A stretch of 64,000 nt of DNA from Eutreptiella sp. 'Long Island Sound 2002' (taxonomy: Eukaryota; Euglenozoa; Euglenophyceae; Eutreptiales; Eutreptiaceae). Below the pieces are notes generated by a model. It saw only the letters and a program-made list of their open reading frames with translations, was not told where the DNA came from and made no database searches. Every line of letters starts with the position of its first letter. Position 1 is the stretch's first letter. The stretch covers positions 18,695,017 to 18,759,016 of the forward strand of contig OZ038379.1 in NCBI GenBank assembly GCA_964036045.1. The letters are read 5' to 3'. Position numbers and translations under genes: made by a program. Shown piece after piece: positions 11,131 to 21,700 of this stretch.

Positions 11131-12519
11131 GAATGACCGAGTTGGACGACAGTACATTGTGGAGGTCCGCTAGAGATGGCTTTTTGGGATATTCTTTGGC
11201 TTCGATGCATCCGTTGGAAATATCACGGAAGCATACATGGTGGGTGGGTATCAGCTCAAGGAAGTGCAAAATGCATCCAAGGCCTCAAAAGATCCTACAA
11301 GCATTGCGGTTTCGAGGCCATTGTGTATGATGCTACCTCCGCCTTTGACGATACGCATGTCACTACTTCCAACCCCACACCAATTCCAATAGGTGCACTA
11401 GCACCGGCCGCGGTCTCAGAGCCGATGAATCTCGGCTCCATGGAGAAGCTCTGCGAGGAATTGCATGCGTACATTGGAGAACAACGTAATGAGACTCCGG
11501 GGGACGTTTGTGGGTGCTTCAATAGTGGCTACCGAGAGACCGATCGCAAGATTGCCGCAAGAATTCAGCACCCTTCAGACGAAGGGATCCTCATCGGTCA
11601 AGCTTTGGAGCCTCCCGTCAAGAGCACAGCCCGGATCAAAAGCGGCCATTTCAGTCACGCCCCAAGAGGGGAGAAAGGCCTCCACAGCTGAGAAAAACAA
11701 TCTGAAGAACTAGCGCAAGTCCTCGAGACGAGTTGCAGTTTGCGACCAATCAAGTTAAAGGAACGTTGGCATTTGAAGGTGTTTTTTTTATCAAAGACAC
11801 CAGACATGTGACGGTGTTCACGGTCACCGGGCACCTGTTCAAGCATCAAGAGGGGCTCCAACATTCGATGGGAGTACAACTGTTGCGCACATGTGGAGCA
11901 ACTGGGGGTTTTATGTCAATGCAAACAGCACAGAGTGCACGACATCACCTCTACAGACTAACTAGACCCGGACATGTCATGACAGCAGAAGGTATCCACG
12001 CTGAAATCCGATACCATGCCCCAGCTCATGTTTGACTGGCTAGCTTCGTATGTCAACGCCTCTTCAAGGTTCTTGAATTACTACCGGACCTGGTACTTAC
12101 TTCCAATTGGACTACCATTGGACTACCATGGCCAATGCAGCCGACACATGGAAGAGAGAGTGTAGAAAACAGCGACAATTGTTAATCTGATACCTATGGC
12201 TGCCCGATGATGAGTCTGGGGCCCTTGAGATCCAGTGCATTTCTCTGCGGAAAGTTAAGGGGCAGATGTGTCGAGCAGATGTCAACGGGGACCAAAGATA
12301 TGTTTGCTGCATGCCTCCACCAGCAATGCCGGTCGAGCACATACACAGCATGCAACATGGAGAGGACACGAAGGATATTAGTGGACCCGAGCGATCTTAT
12401 CAGCAGTTGCCGGCTCCAATGCACAAATGCGCCAATCTCTATGACCAAGAATGAGGTGAACGTGGCGAGCTACCTCCTCACTAACCTGGACAGGATGACC
12501 GAAAACTTCTTCAGACCGA
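11131..12519 (+). pseudogene. Ty3-4 upstream part (gag/protease region), decayed
   Basis: Weakly coding-like frames lie directly upstream of a recognisable Ty3/gypsy RT. One of them (11176-11691) includes a segment EPMNLGSMEKLCEELHAYI that resembles the region following gag in some gypsy elements. No zinc knuckle or DTG protease motif could be found. The assignment rests mainly on position. Confidence 0.3.
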
Positions 12520-12707
12520 GGAAAATCCTCCTTGCGTACATCGTTATACAATGGATCCAAGCCAATATAAAGAGCTTCCATGCCAGTTGGATAAGCTACA
12601 TCGTTCAGGCGGGAATCCGCCATCCTCAAGTCCGTATGGTGCTAGATGTCTGTTGGTTCGAGAAAAGAACGCACAATGGTACATTTTTGTCAACTACCGG
12701 GGGTTGA
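12520..12707 (+). pseudogene. Ty3-4 RT, N-terminal part (split by LINE B)
   Basis: One frame contains CQLDKLHRSGG, PPSSSPYGA and, ending at the insertion, KNAQWYIFVNYRGL. These correspond to the conserved gypsy RT start (linker, SPYGAPV and the VDYRxLN block). The frame breaks at 12707 and continues at 49088, where NIRTVRD and the LPFG block follow. This shows that 12708-49074 is an insertion inside one RT gene. Confidence 0.75.
12695..12707. repeat. LINE B target-site duplication, left copy
   Basis: The 13-bp sequence taccgggggttga is repeated exactly at 49075-49087. Removing 12708-49087 rejoins the Ty3-4 RT frame (Tyr-Arg-Gly-Leu-Asn). Confidence 0.85.
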
Positions 12708-13164
12708 GGTAGGGTAGGCAGGTAGGTCGACTCGGGACTGGGGTTGCCCCGCAGGGGGGTCTTACCAAGGGGCTTTTGCTCACCCACCCACGGCCCTACT
12801 GCACGTGCCCCCACAAAGCGGCTCCCCCACATGGGGGAAGGGCGCGGTCGCCGCGAGCAGTACCCTACAGCGGGTTCTGCCCAGAGAGGTAACCCATGTT
12901 CGACCAAAGTCTCACACTCCTCTCCTTCGGGCGGATGATGCGTGGGGGAGGGTCCCATCGCACATCCTCATCAACCTCCGGATTCTGGGGCCCAGCGGCC
13001 GGGAGCCAGGCCATAGGCCCTGTCCTGCAGGCACCCCCACCTGGGTTGGTTTTCAGTAGGCGTGAGGCGACTTGAAGAAGCACGTGCTACGGGACTCGGA
13101 TGCCGTGGCGCACACTCACGCCTCCTGACTTGGTCGAGCTTGCGCTCTCCCGGGGGCCGGGGGT
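12708..13164 (-). other. LINE B 3' end
   Basis: Non-coding, GC-rich terminal segment. On the minus strand it finishes with ...cctacctgcctaccctacc next to the target repeat, a short imperfect CCTA-type tail instead of poly(A). Confidence 0.5.
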
Positions 13165-14330
13165 TCGAAGTACGTCGTTGTGGTCGGTTGGTCGGTCCGC
13201 TAACGGTTTGGCGTAGTTTGTTAATGTTGGTCGGTTGGTTGCGTGATGGTAGAGTCCCGGTTTTGTTCGCGGACATGGTCGTCGGCGGGCGTGGCGCACC
13301 GTGGTGTCGCCAACCCGATGGACGCCGTTCCCGTTTCGACCCGTGCACGCCTGGCTGGTTTGGTGTTGGCCGGCTTGCGTGTGGTCTGTTTGCCGTCAAG
13401 TGGCGGCTGCAGCTGCGGTGTAGTTGGTGCGCGGTTGTCTTGGCACCTCATGGTCGGCTTGGTCTGCGTGGTTTTCGTCGCGCTGCTGCCGGTGGTCGTA
13501 TCGCCGAATGTTGTTTGTGCAGCCGGCACGTCCGTGTCGGCGCTGGCTAGTTGCGTCTCGGTTGGTCCAAGTGCGGCGTAGTGCGGTTCCTCAGCGCTGG
13601 TTGGCCGCGTTCGTAATCGTAGGGCCGCGGTGTGCTGTCGTGTTCATGGGCATGGTCGCCAGTGGGCGCGGCGCACCACGGCGCCGCCATCCTGTTGGAC
13701 GCCGTTCCTGTTTCGACCCGTGCACGCCTGGCTGGTTTGGTGTTGGCAGGCTTGCGTGTGGTCTGTTCATGGTCAGGTGGCGGCTGCAGCTGCGGTGTGG
13801 TTGGTGCGCGGTTGTCGCGGCCGCTTCATGGTCGGCTGGGTTCGTGTGGGTTCCGTTGGGCCGCTGCCGGTGGTCTGATTGTCAGTTCCTGCTCATGTAG
13901 CCGGCAGATTCGTGTCGGTGCTGGTTGGTTGCGTCTTGGTTTGTCCGAGCGTAGTGTAGTGTAGTTTGTTAACGTTGGTTGGCCGCGTCCGCAGTTGTAG
14001 AGTTACGGTGTTCCTCTGTGTTCGCGGTCATGGTGGTCGGCGAGCGTGGCTAGCCACGGTGTCGCCAGCTCGTTGGACGTCGTTCTCGCACCGGCCCATG
14101 CATGTCCGGCCAGCTTGGCATTGGCCGGCGTGCGTGCGGTCTGTTTAAGGTCACGTCGTGTCCGCTGTAGCTGTAGCTGTCGGTGTGCGGTCGTGTTGGT
14201 CGCCTCTTGGTCGGTTCGTTCAGCGTTGGTTCCTTGTCGTTGCAGTGGGCGCCTGCGCAGTCAGATTTGTTGCGTGCAGGTGTTCTGCATGCTGCGGTGT
14301 TGGCTGGCGCCAGTTGCGTGGGGCCGGCAC
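13165..14330. repeat. ~377-bp tandem repeat, about 3 units, in LINE B 3' region
   Basis: The motif gac-g-cgttc followed by ccgtgcacgcctggctgg occurs at 13321, 13698 and, diverged, at 14076, giving periods of 377-378 bp. Each unit also has a ttggtcggttggt-type start and a gtgcggtcgtgttgg-type end. The open frames across it on both strands are incidental. Confidence 0.85.
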
Positions 14331-15390
14331 GGTACGTTTGTACCGTGCGCCGTCTGCCCACCGTGGGGGAGAAAAGTAATGACAAGTGGTCGGACCGCTG
14401 TAGGCCAAATTTTCCAGATTCCGTGCCCTTTTCCCTGCCCCGCCCTGGCAGTGTTGCATGCACAACCCATCATCCGGTATCTCGCGGTGCTCTGTAGCCG
14501 TCCTTCCAGTTTCGCTTGTGCCATGCATATGTACACCCCCCCGCCGGTGGAAAGGCCCCGTCGGTCCCCCTCAGTGCGTCCCTGTGCTCCCCATGGGAGC
14601 CCCAGGGTGCTGTTCCAGCTCGGTTTTGCGATGCTCGTGTTCGTGTCTGCCTGCCTGCCGTGCGCCATATCGTGCCGTCTTTTGCGGGTCATGTTGGTGG
14701 CGTGTCTGTGTGGCGGTGCTGAGTTTGGTGGTTAGGATGGTTAGGGCGGTTCGGCTTGTGCTGTGGTGCCCGGATTTTCCGTCCGACTTGGTGGGTTGGG
14801 CTTGGTGTAACACACCCGTGCCCGCTGGCAGGGGGTCGGCGTGGCCCCGTTTGTTGAGTCTGTGGTCCCCCGCGTGCCCCGGGTGGGGTTTCGGAGGGTA
14901 GGAATACCAGGCAGTGTTGCAGCCCCCCTCCCGCTTATTGACGTTGTTAACTTTCTTCGGGGAGTGTGCCCCTCGTACCATTCGCGTAGGTTATATGCGC
15001 CGAGACCCCCCCGGCGTCCCAGGCGTTCCACTTTCCCGGAGGAGGTGTGCACCGGTCCCCGCGGTGCACGTATCCCTGGATGCTCACCTTGGAAGGTAAT
15101 ACTCTGGACGATTGCTCATTAACATTCTCGTGGTTATCGGCCCGGCCGTGGGTTCCGCGTGTGTGGCCGGGCGTTTTGCCTGGCCCCTCGTGGATCCGGC
15201 TCGCGGGAGAGGAGGGTGAGGTGGAATGATGGGTCCGGGTGTGGCGCCTCCCCTTTCTCTGCTGCAGGCAGGTTGCGGGGGTCCGGGAAGTGTGGCCCAG
15301 CCCGGGGGATGTAGGAGGAAGTCGTTGGGTTTTCGTTCCTGCTCGACACCACGGGCTGCTAGCGCTAGCCCCCACTCTTCGGGTATCTGT
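14331..15390 (-). other. LINE B 3' region between the tandem arrays
   Basis: Non-coding. The right part (15117-15390) is clearly related to 27258-27530 and was joined to 26771 before Ty3-2 inserted. No gene was seen in 14331-15116. Confidence 0.5.
15386..15390. repeat. Ty3-2 target-site duplication, left
   Basis: TCTGT here and at 26766-26770 flank the two LTRs. The repaired site matches the paralogous repeat unit around 27488-27550, confirming the boundary. Confidence 0.85.
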
Positions 15391-16187
15391 AGTAAGAAAA
15401 AGTGCTTTTCCATTGCTTTGAGGCATACTCTAGTTGTATTAGAGATGCACTGAGCATCCATGCATTTTTATCTTAGTATTGGTCCCACCAAAAGTGGTGA
15501 TAACACATTTTGACCTATGGAACCAAACACCCAATCAGGATATGGAGTGGACCCCTTAATCCCCTTTCAATATGAAGTAAAACATCTTTTCCTGAGTTGA
15601 CTGAGCACTGACATACCTAAAGTAGAGCCTATGAATTTATCTATGTTTTTGCATGAATTCTTAGCTATCCTAGTGGTATGCACCCTAGTGGGCTGGGCAC
15701 CTCTTTTTGAGAGGTCCTGGGTTCAATTCCTGGTCAGCCTAGCTAAGTAGGAAGATCCCATGTGACATGGCAGTGACCTCATCGCCACATACCATGCCAC
15801 CTCAGCACATATGGGACCCAAAACAAAGAGTGCACATCTCCTGAGATGGCACTATGGAGAGAGAGTGACCATGGGGAAGTTTTCTAACTCTTTTCCCAAA
15901 ACATTTCAGCTATCTTTGTGAATATGCATTCATTTGTGACCTGAGTTGCAGTTTCTGTGAATATCCAATCATCTTTCACTGTTTACACTGCAGCCCTTCA
16001 TGCTTTGATCCTGAATCCTCTTCTCTTTGCATACTATACGCTTGGGCTATCCTGGAGTGACTTGGAGTCACTGTATTTCATCAAAACAAAGCTTTTCATC
16101 TCCAAAAACAAGCAGCGGGAAACCCTACACCAACAGCAAGCAGCAGGAGAGGCAAAACACAGTGCTGAAAACACTATAAACCTTTCT
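15391..16187 (+). repeat. Ty3-2 5' LTR (797 bp)
   Basis: Direct repeat of 25969-26765. It begins agtaag and ends cctttct, so it lacks the usual TG...CA ends, yet it is flanked by an exact 5-bp duplication. It contains a tRNA-like unit at 15664-15741. Confidence 0.9.
15664..15741 (+). other. tRNA-like unit inside the LTR
   Basis: The segment has an A-box-like tagtggtatg, a 5-bp stem with a 7-base loop (acctc-tttttga-gaggt, anticodon position TTT) and a B-box ggttcaattcc. The T-arm pairs only with wobbles and no acceptor stem forms, so it is tRNA-derived rather than a tRNA gene. An equivalent copy is in the 3' LTR at 26242-26319. It could supply an internal pol III promoter. Confidence 0.45.
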
Positions 16188-16200
16188 GGTAGCAAGAGGC
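16187..16200 (+). promoter_or_regulatory. Ty3-2 primer-binding site
   Basis: tggtagcaagaggc follows the 5' LTR immediately. Apart from one extra A it equals the site in Ty3-3 (tggtagcagaggc) and is complementary to the 3' end of an initiator tRNA-Met ending CCTCTGCTACCA. Confidence 0.7.
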
Positions 16201-16287
16201 AGCCTGTCTCTGCGCACCGGCAGCAACCCCGTGCCGTACATCCAGTGCGCCGAGTACGGGCAAATATAAGCTGAAGGGTGAAAGAAG

Positions 16288-17466
16288 ATGGATCCAGGAA
16301 AGGTGAACGCCGACGTGAAGACAGCGCCAGCGCCTGAGGCACCGGCAAGGCCGGCACCTGGCGCTGTACCTTCGGCGGAGCCCTTACATGGGCCAGTGGA
16401 TACGGCGGAGGACTCCCTGGATGGACTCCAGACGGCCTTCGGGGCCTTGTCTGTCGAAGAAGTGGTCTCTCAACCCCAGCCTGTGAAGAGGAAGAGAGAG
16501 AACGAGAGCGAGAAGGATGCGGGAGAAGGAGCAGACGAAGGAGAGGAACAAGGGCAAGACCTGACGAGTATCCCAACCTTCGAAGGCGCACCAAGCGCTT
16601 CTGGCCTCCACGCATCACCCTCTCCCATAACCACCACACTCCCAGCCGCCGCAACATCCACTTCCACAACCAGCCCGCCTATGGCAGAGGGCACAGGCTT
16701 TACTGGCATGCCTCACTACCCCGCCTATGGTATGGGCCCACCTACCACTGCGCTCCATGAGGCAACTACTGCCAGTGAGCCGGAGGGTTCCAGCTCTGCG
16801 CCGCGATGGTATGCGGCTGACTATCCCCATCCACTACACGCTACTGGAACCTACATGGATGTTCCTGGGTATGCTCCTGGTTATGCACCTGGGTATGCAC
16901 CCTTGAGTGGGTTGAGGAGAGGACCAGAGTCTCTTGGAGGCAGGAGTAGAGGATCGGGAAGATCCTCCAACAGGTCCCTGACGCGGTCGGAGATCAACGA
17001 GGTGCTCCGAGGAGCCACTTCAAAAATCGTGGGCGACCTCACGCAAGAGATCAGGGAGAAACTGGAGCCCCTGATGATCCCGTCCCATGCGTCACCTACG
17101 ACGGTGGGAATGTCACCCCACCGAGTACAGGCTAACCACCTGGCGGCAGGGTTGACAAATACCCTGGGGAGCCTGAGGAGCCGACCGATGCCGACTCCTG
17201 CAGCAATACCGAGAAGTCCATTCGTCCCGAGAACGGCCCAGCCGCCCTACAGCCACGTGACGAACTCGACGAGGGCCGAGCTGGACCAGCTGGGGCTGAC
17301 AGCCTTAAGGGCTATGGTGGACGTAGAGCCTTATGGCTCTAGTGATCTTGGCGGAGACCCCTTCGATGACGAGCCGCCGTCGATGGATTCTTCTTCGCCC
17401 TCCGATGACGATGACCCTGAGGACCCCAAGGGTAAGAAGAAGAAGAAGAAGAAGAAGAAGACCTGA
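16288..17466 (+). CDS. gag: Ty3-2 gag, N-terminal section (ends at UGA)
   Basis: 392 codons from an ATG in good context (agaagATGg). The protein is mostly low complexity: Pro/Ala-rich start, acidic-basic middle, a GYAP repeat near residues 190-205 and a Ser/Asp-rich tail ending in nine Lys codons. One possible helical segment lies around residues 233-265. The stop is UGA followed by CGC. The same frame continues without another stop into the capsid section at 17521, so the two are probably one gag read through UGA, or else a gag broken by a single mutation. Gag packages the element RNA into particles. Confidence 0.65.
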   Translation: MDPGKVNADVKTAPAPEAPARPAPGAVPSAEPLHGPVDTAEDSLDGLQTAFGALSVEEVVSQPQPVKRKRENESEKDAGEGADEGEEQGQDLTSIPTFEGAPSASGLHASPSPITTTLPAAATSTSTTSPPMAEGTGFTGMPHYPAYGMGPPTTALHEATTASEPEGSSSAPRWYAADYPHPLHATGTYMDVPGYAPGYAPGYAPLSGLRRGPESLGGRSRGSGRSSNRSLTRSEINEVLRGATSKIVGDLTQEIREKLEPLMIPSHASPTTVGMSPHRVQANHLAAGLTNTLGSLRSRPMPTPAAIPRSPFVPRTAQPPYSHVTNSTRAELDQLGLTALRAMVDVEPYGSSDLGGDPFDDEPPSMDSSSPSDDDDPEDPKGKKKKKKKKKT

Positions 17467-18780
17467 CGCCCTGAAGGACGCCGAGCTCAGGAGGCGAAGG
17501 CTATTGCCACCTCCAAGATAGTGGTGAACCTGCCTGAGTTCACAGGCAAGGACCTCAGCGAGTTCGCTGAGAACTTTGGCCGGTTCCTACGACTGACCGG
17601 CGGAACCCACGCGAGTGGGCGAGTGAAGTGCGATCTGCTCCTGCAGTGCTGCAAGACCAAGTACCTGGAGAAGCGGGTCAGGCAGATCGTAACTAACTCC
17701 GCCACCTTTGCCGATGTGTTGGTTGCCCTGGAGAGGCAGTACCCAACCTACGAAACCGACCTCTCCATCAGGGCCGAGATCCAGAACCTGCCCGTGCTGC
17801 CCAACAACCCCAAACCTGGCAGGGTCTCCGAGCTGTTGGCTGACCTGGATCACTGGGCTGGACGACTGACGCCCGGTTCCTACAGCAGCGACGACCTGCT
17901 GTTCTGGTTGTGCGCCAAGCTCCCCCGAGAGCTATGGGAAGAGTGCCGTTTGACGGCTGAGCGCAAGGCTAGATCCCTCCGCTACGAGGATCAATGCGTG
18001 CTGCTCCTGGAGATGGCGCTGGAGAAGGAGAGCGACCAGCACCTGAACAACTACCGTCCTGGTGGTGGAGGTTCTGGAGGCAAAGGGTACCAAGGGTCCC
18101 GACCTGGGCAGGGGACTACCCCCAAACACGCCCACGCCCGTATCATGGAGAACGTGAAGGAGCTATTCTGGTGTGATGCCAGAGATGAGCAGGGCCACCT
18201 GCAGCACGCCTCTGACTGCGAGCAGCGAGACTGCTTCGTCGTCCAGGGGAAGCAGCAGGAGAAGAACACCGGCGCCAAAGCGAAGCTGCCGGATCATTAC
18301 CGCTGCACCCTCACGTGTGCATTCTGCGGTAAGCGGAAGCACTACGAGGATGAGTGCTACCATAAGCAACGCCTATCGGCGAAGCTTAAGGGGGAAGATC
18401 CTGGCAAAGGCTCAGGCAAAGGTGGAGGCAAGGCCAAAGGCAACGACTCCGGCAAGGGCAAGTCGAAAGGACGTGGTCAAGGTGGTCAGGACAAGGGTCA
18501 AGGTGGACGAGGAGGAGGCGCTAACCGCCAGACCGACAACAAGAACAAGGACAAGAACGGAGGCAACCCCAACCCTAATCCAGGGGGGAACTCCGAGCAC
18601 TCTGGAGGGCAGTCTGGACCTACCACACGCTCACAAACGCAGGCCCAGCAAGAACAAGGAGCCAAGCGTGAGCATGAAGGTGGTGATGACGGCAACGCTA
18701 AGAAGAGGAGCCGTTTCATGAGGATGGCCCGCAAATTGCGGAACAAGGGGTTCGAGGTGACCTGTCCCGCGGAGTTCTGA
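17467..18780 (+). CDS. gag: Ty3-2 gag, capsid and nucleocapsid section
   Basis: In frame with the preceding ORF; the first Met is at 17521. A retrotransposon capsid-like domain (IVVNLPEFTGKDLSEFAENF onwards, about residues 1-170) is followed by a Gly-rich linker. Next is a single CCHC zinc knuckle, CAFCGKRKHYEDEC (C-x2-C-x4-H-x4-C), then a long Gly/Lys/Asn-rich basic tail suited to RNA binding. It ends at a UGA whose next codon is CGG, a context known for stop readthrough, and the pol frame continues directly. Confident as gag; the readthrough is an inference. Confidence 0.8.
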   Translation, partial: RPEGRRAQEAKAIATSKIVVNLPEFTGKDLSEFAENFGRFLRLTGGTHASGRVKCDLLLQCCKTKYLEKRVRQIVTNSATFADVLVALERQYPTYETDLSIRAEIQNLPVLPNNPKPGRVSELLADLDHWAGRLTPGSYSSDDLLFWLCAKLPRELWEECRLTAERKARSLRYEDQCVLLLEMALEKESDQHLNNYRPGGGGSGGKGYQGSRPGQGTTPKHAHARIMENVKELFWCDARDEQGHLQHASDCEQRDCFVVQGKQQEKNTGAKAKLPDHYRCTLTCAFCGKRKHYEDECYHKQRLSAKLKGEDPGKGSGKGGGKAKGNDSGKGKSKGRGQGGQDKGQGGRGGGANRQTDNKNKDKNGGNPNPNPGGNSEHSGGQSGPTTRSQTQAQQEQGAKREHEGGDDGNAKKRSRFMRMARKLRNKGFEVTCPAEF

Positions 18781-21700
18781 CGGGGACGCTCTGGTGGCAC
18801 CCAAGACCTGGTGTTTTGGGTACGTATCCGACTAGGGGGACGTGAATACCTGGGGGTACTGGATACTGGCGCCACAATATCGATAGTGGTCAAGAAAATT
18901 TTACCTTATGGGAGCCTGAAGAACACCATGACCACCGCCGCTATACGCATTGGGGATGGACATGTGGTGCACAGCTGCGGGGACTGTGAAGTGGAGGTAC
19001 CTATGGGCTCCAGGACTATCGCCCATCGGTTCTATTTGATGGACACTGATGCCTTCGACTTTGTACTGGGGACTGACTTCTTCGTGCAGCACTCCCAGAT
19101 ACAATCCCTGACGCTGCAAGCGCCCTACCTCCTCTACGTGGACCACGGCAGTGGCAGAGAGTCTGTGCCACTGGAGCAGTCGGAACATACCTCGAGTTAC
19201 CTGAGGCTATCGAAGGAGGAGCCCTCTAACATGATGGCGGCTTCCAAAACTGAGGACTATCAACTATTGGGGGAAGTCCTAGACCAAGGTCTGAAGGAGT
19301 TGGGTTACTCTCGAGAAGACCTGAGTGTGGAGTTGTTCGCCAGCGACAAGCAACATGTACTGGACCTTTACTGCAGCAAGGGGAAGAACTGCAGCTACAA
19401 ATTTTACTGGCCCTCTTTCGTGATGGCCTACGGGAACCCCAGATTCAGTGAACTGGGGAAGGTGCTGACCAAGGTGGCCTTGGAACGTTCCCGTATGGTC
19501 CTGTGTTCCCCCGATTGGGGAGCCCATGGGGGCAACGAGTACTGGCGAAACCTCCTGGACAGGCTGACTATCAGCTCTGTACGTTTGCCTGATGAGGCCA
19601 TCTACGTGCCTCTGGGACGCAAGACGCCTATTGGGAAGCCCGGATGGGGGAGTATGCTCAGCGTGGTGGACGGAAGTCTTACCACCATCCCCTGGGAGGA
19701 CCTGGACCCTACTCTGGTCCAGGCTATACAACGAGAAAGCGATGGACTCGCCTTGGGTGACTTGAAGGATCGCCTACGACCTCAAGATGCTGTTGAGACT
19801 ACACCCGGAGGAGATGAGTACGTCGTGACCGACACCAACGCCCCCAACTCTCCCTGTCATGTACCTGTTACTGATGGAGTCTCTGAGTGTGGACTATCTG
19901 AGCTACCTAGCTCTATCCACTCAGACGACGAAACTGAGCACGACGCCTTCTTCGTGCAGACCTGTGTGGAGGAAGTGGAGAACGCCGAGTACGTCGCCCC
20001 ACTGAAACCCCTACTCTCCATGAGGGTGGAAGACCCCGTGGACGAGGAGCTGGACCCTCGATCCAGGCTCAGGGAGTATGTGGATTCCAAGAGGAAGTTG
20101 GTTGCGAAAAAGCTATGCTACGCGAAGCCTACCCGCAGCTCGTGGCCACTGAAGCAAGGACGTATGGGAGACCTATCCCAATTGAAGGAGGACCCCGAAC
20201 AGAAGATCACCACCTGGCAAAGGGAGGTAGATCTCAAGCTCATGAAGAGCGTGTGGGGCGCCCATGTGAGGACCCCAGAGGAGGACGACCTCTCGGAGGA
20301 ACGTGTGTGTGAACCCCCTCGAGCGTGCCTATGCTGCCATCGTCCATCGGAGATGGTTGAACAAGACCTTCTATATGCCTACCAAGGGCTGAAGGATACT
20401 ACCACGGGCGAAGAGTCGGTGGAGGACCACCTCCCGAAGTCTATTCAAGGGGCAAGCAACTTACACTCCGACGAGGACATGGAGGACAAGATCAAGGTTT
20501 TGGACCCGCGGGTACAGAAGCTTATAAGGACCTATCTGGAGGTGTTCGGAGAACTACCCCCTCCAGCCTCATGTGACAAGCTGGTACAGATGGACCTCAA
20601 GCTGAAACCCGAGTTCGTGGGTCACAAGATCCGGAGGAGACCCTATCCAGCTCCTAAAGAGCAGGCCGACGAGATCGAGCGACAGATACAAGAGTGTATC
20701 GACACTGGCCTAGTCCTGGAGTACAAGGACGGGGACTACCCCCTACACTGCAGCCCCTGTTTCCTGGTGGCTAAACCTGGGTCTACAGCTAAACGGCTGG
20801 TAGTGGACTACGGAGAGCTGAACAAGAAGACGTTGAACCACTCAGGGTCCATTCGCAATATGGAGTCTACGCGGGAGAAGATAGCCTACTGCCGCTACAA
20901 GACCAAGATGGACAAGCGAAGCGGATTCTGGCAAGTGGACCTGACGCCCAACGCACAGGAACTACTGGCCTTCATCACCCCTCAGGGGAGGGTGTTCAAG
21001 TGGAAGGTCATGCCGTTTGGCGTGGCTAACGCACCTGCTCTATTCCAGGAGCTGATGAACAAGATCTTCTCCATCCTACGAAGGAGACCTAAGGTGCAGG
21101 AGCTCATATCCCGTGGTGCCCAGATGGAGGCTCATATCGACGATGTATGCCTCGGTACCAATACCCAGGAGGATCACCTAATCCTCTTGGGTGAGTTCTT
21201 TGCGGTCTGCCAGGAGAACCACACTCGACTCAAGCTGGAGAAGTGTGAGTTCATGCAGGAGACCATGCAGTACTTGGGGTTTGACGTTGGCTATGGGTGG
21301 TGGACCCCAGCAGCCTCTAAGGCCAAACCCCTGATGGATGCCAAGGTACGACACGAAGACCCCAAGAAAGGACTTCATGATGTACGCAGTTTCATTGGGG
21401 CGTGCAACTTCTATCGCCGCCACATCAAGAACTTCACCTACACCAGCGCCGTTCTGACGGACTTGATCAAGAAGAGTACTACTTGGCGCTGGGGCCCACA
21501 AGAGCAACAAGCGTTTGACGAGCTCAAAGACAAGGTAGCCAACGCTAAGTGCTTGGGCGTGCCTAGGGCACAAGGGAAGATTAACCTGGTGACCGACGCC
21601 AGCAATGTGGGCGGTGGTGGAACGTTGTTCCAATGGCAAGCACTAGAGAAGGAGGAGTTCGACTCGGCCATTTCCCAATGGGGGACGGAAGGTCTCAACC

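Noticed and set aside
13062-14735. Plus-strand ORFs of 100-230 codons
   Set aside because: They lie across 377-bp tandem repeats in LINE B non-coding sequence, on the strand opposite to its genes, and repeat the same peptides in shifted frames.
19279-19731. Antisense ORFs within Ty3-2 pol
   Set aside because: They mirror an intact, conserved sense frame; no independent evidence.
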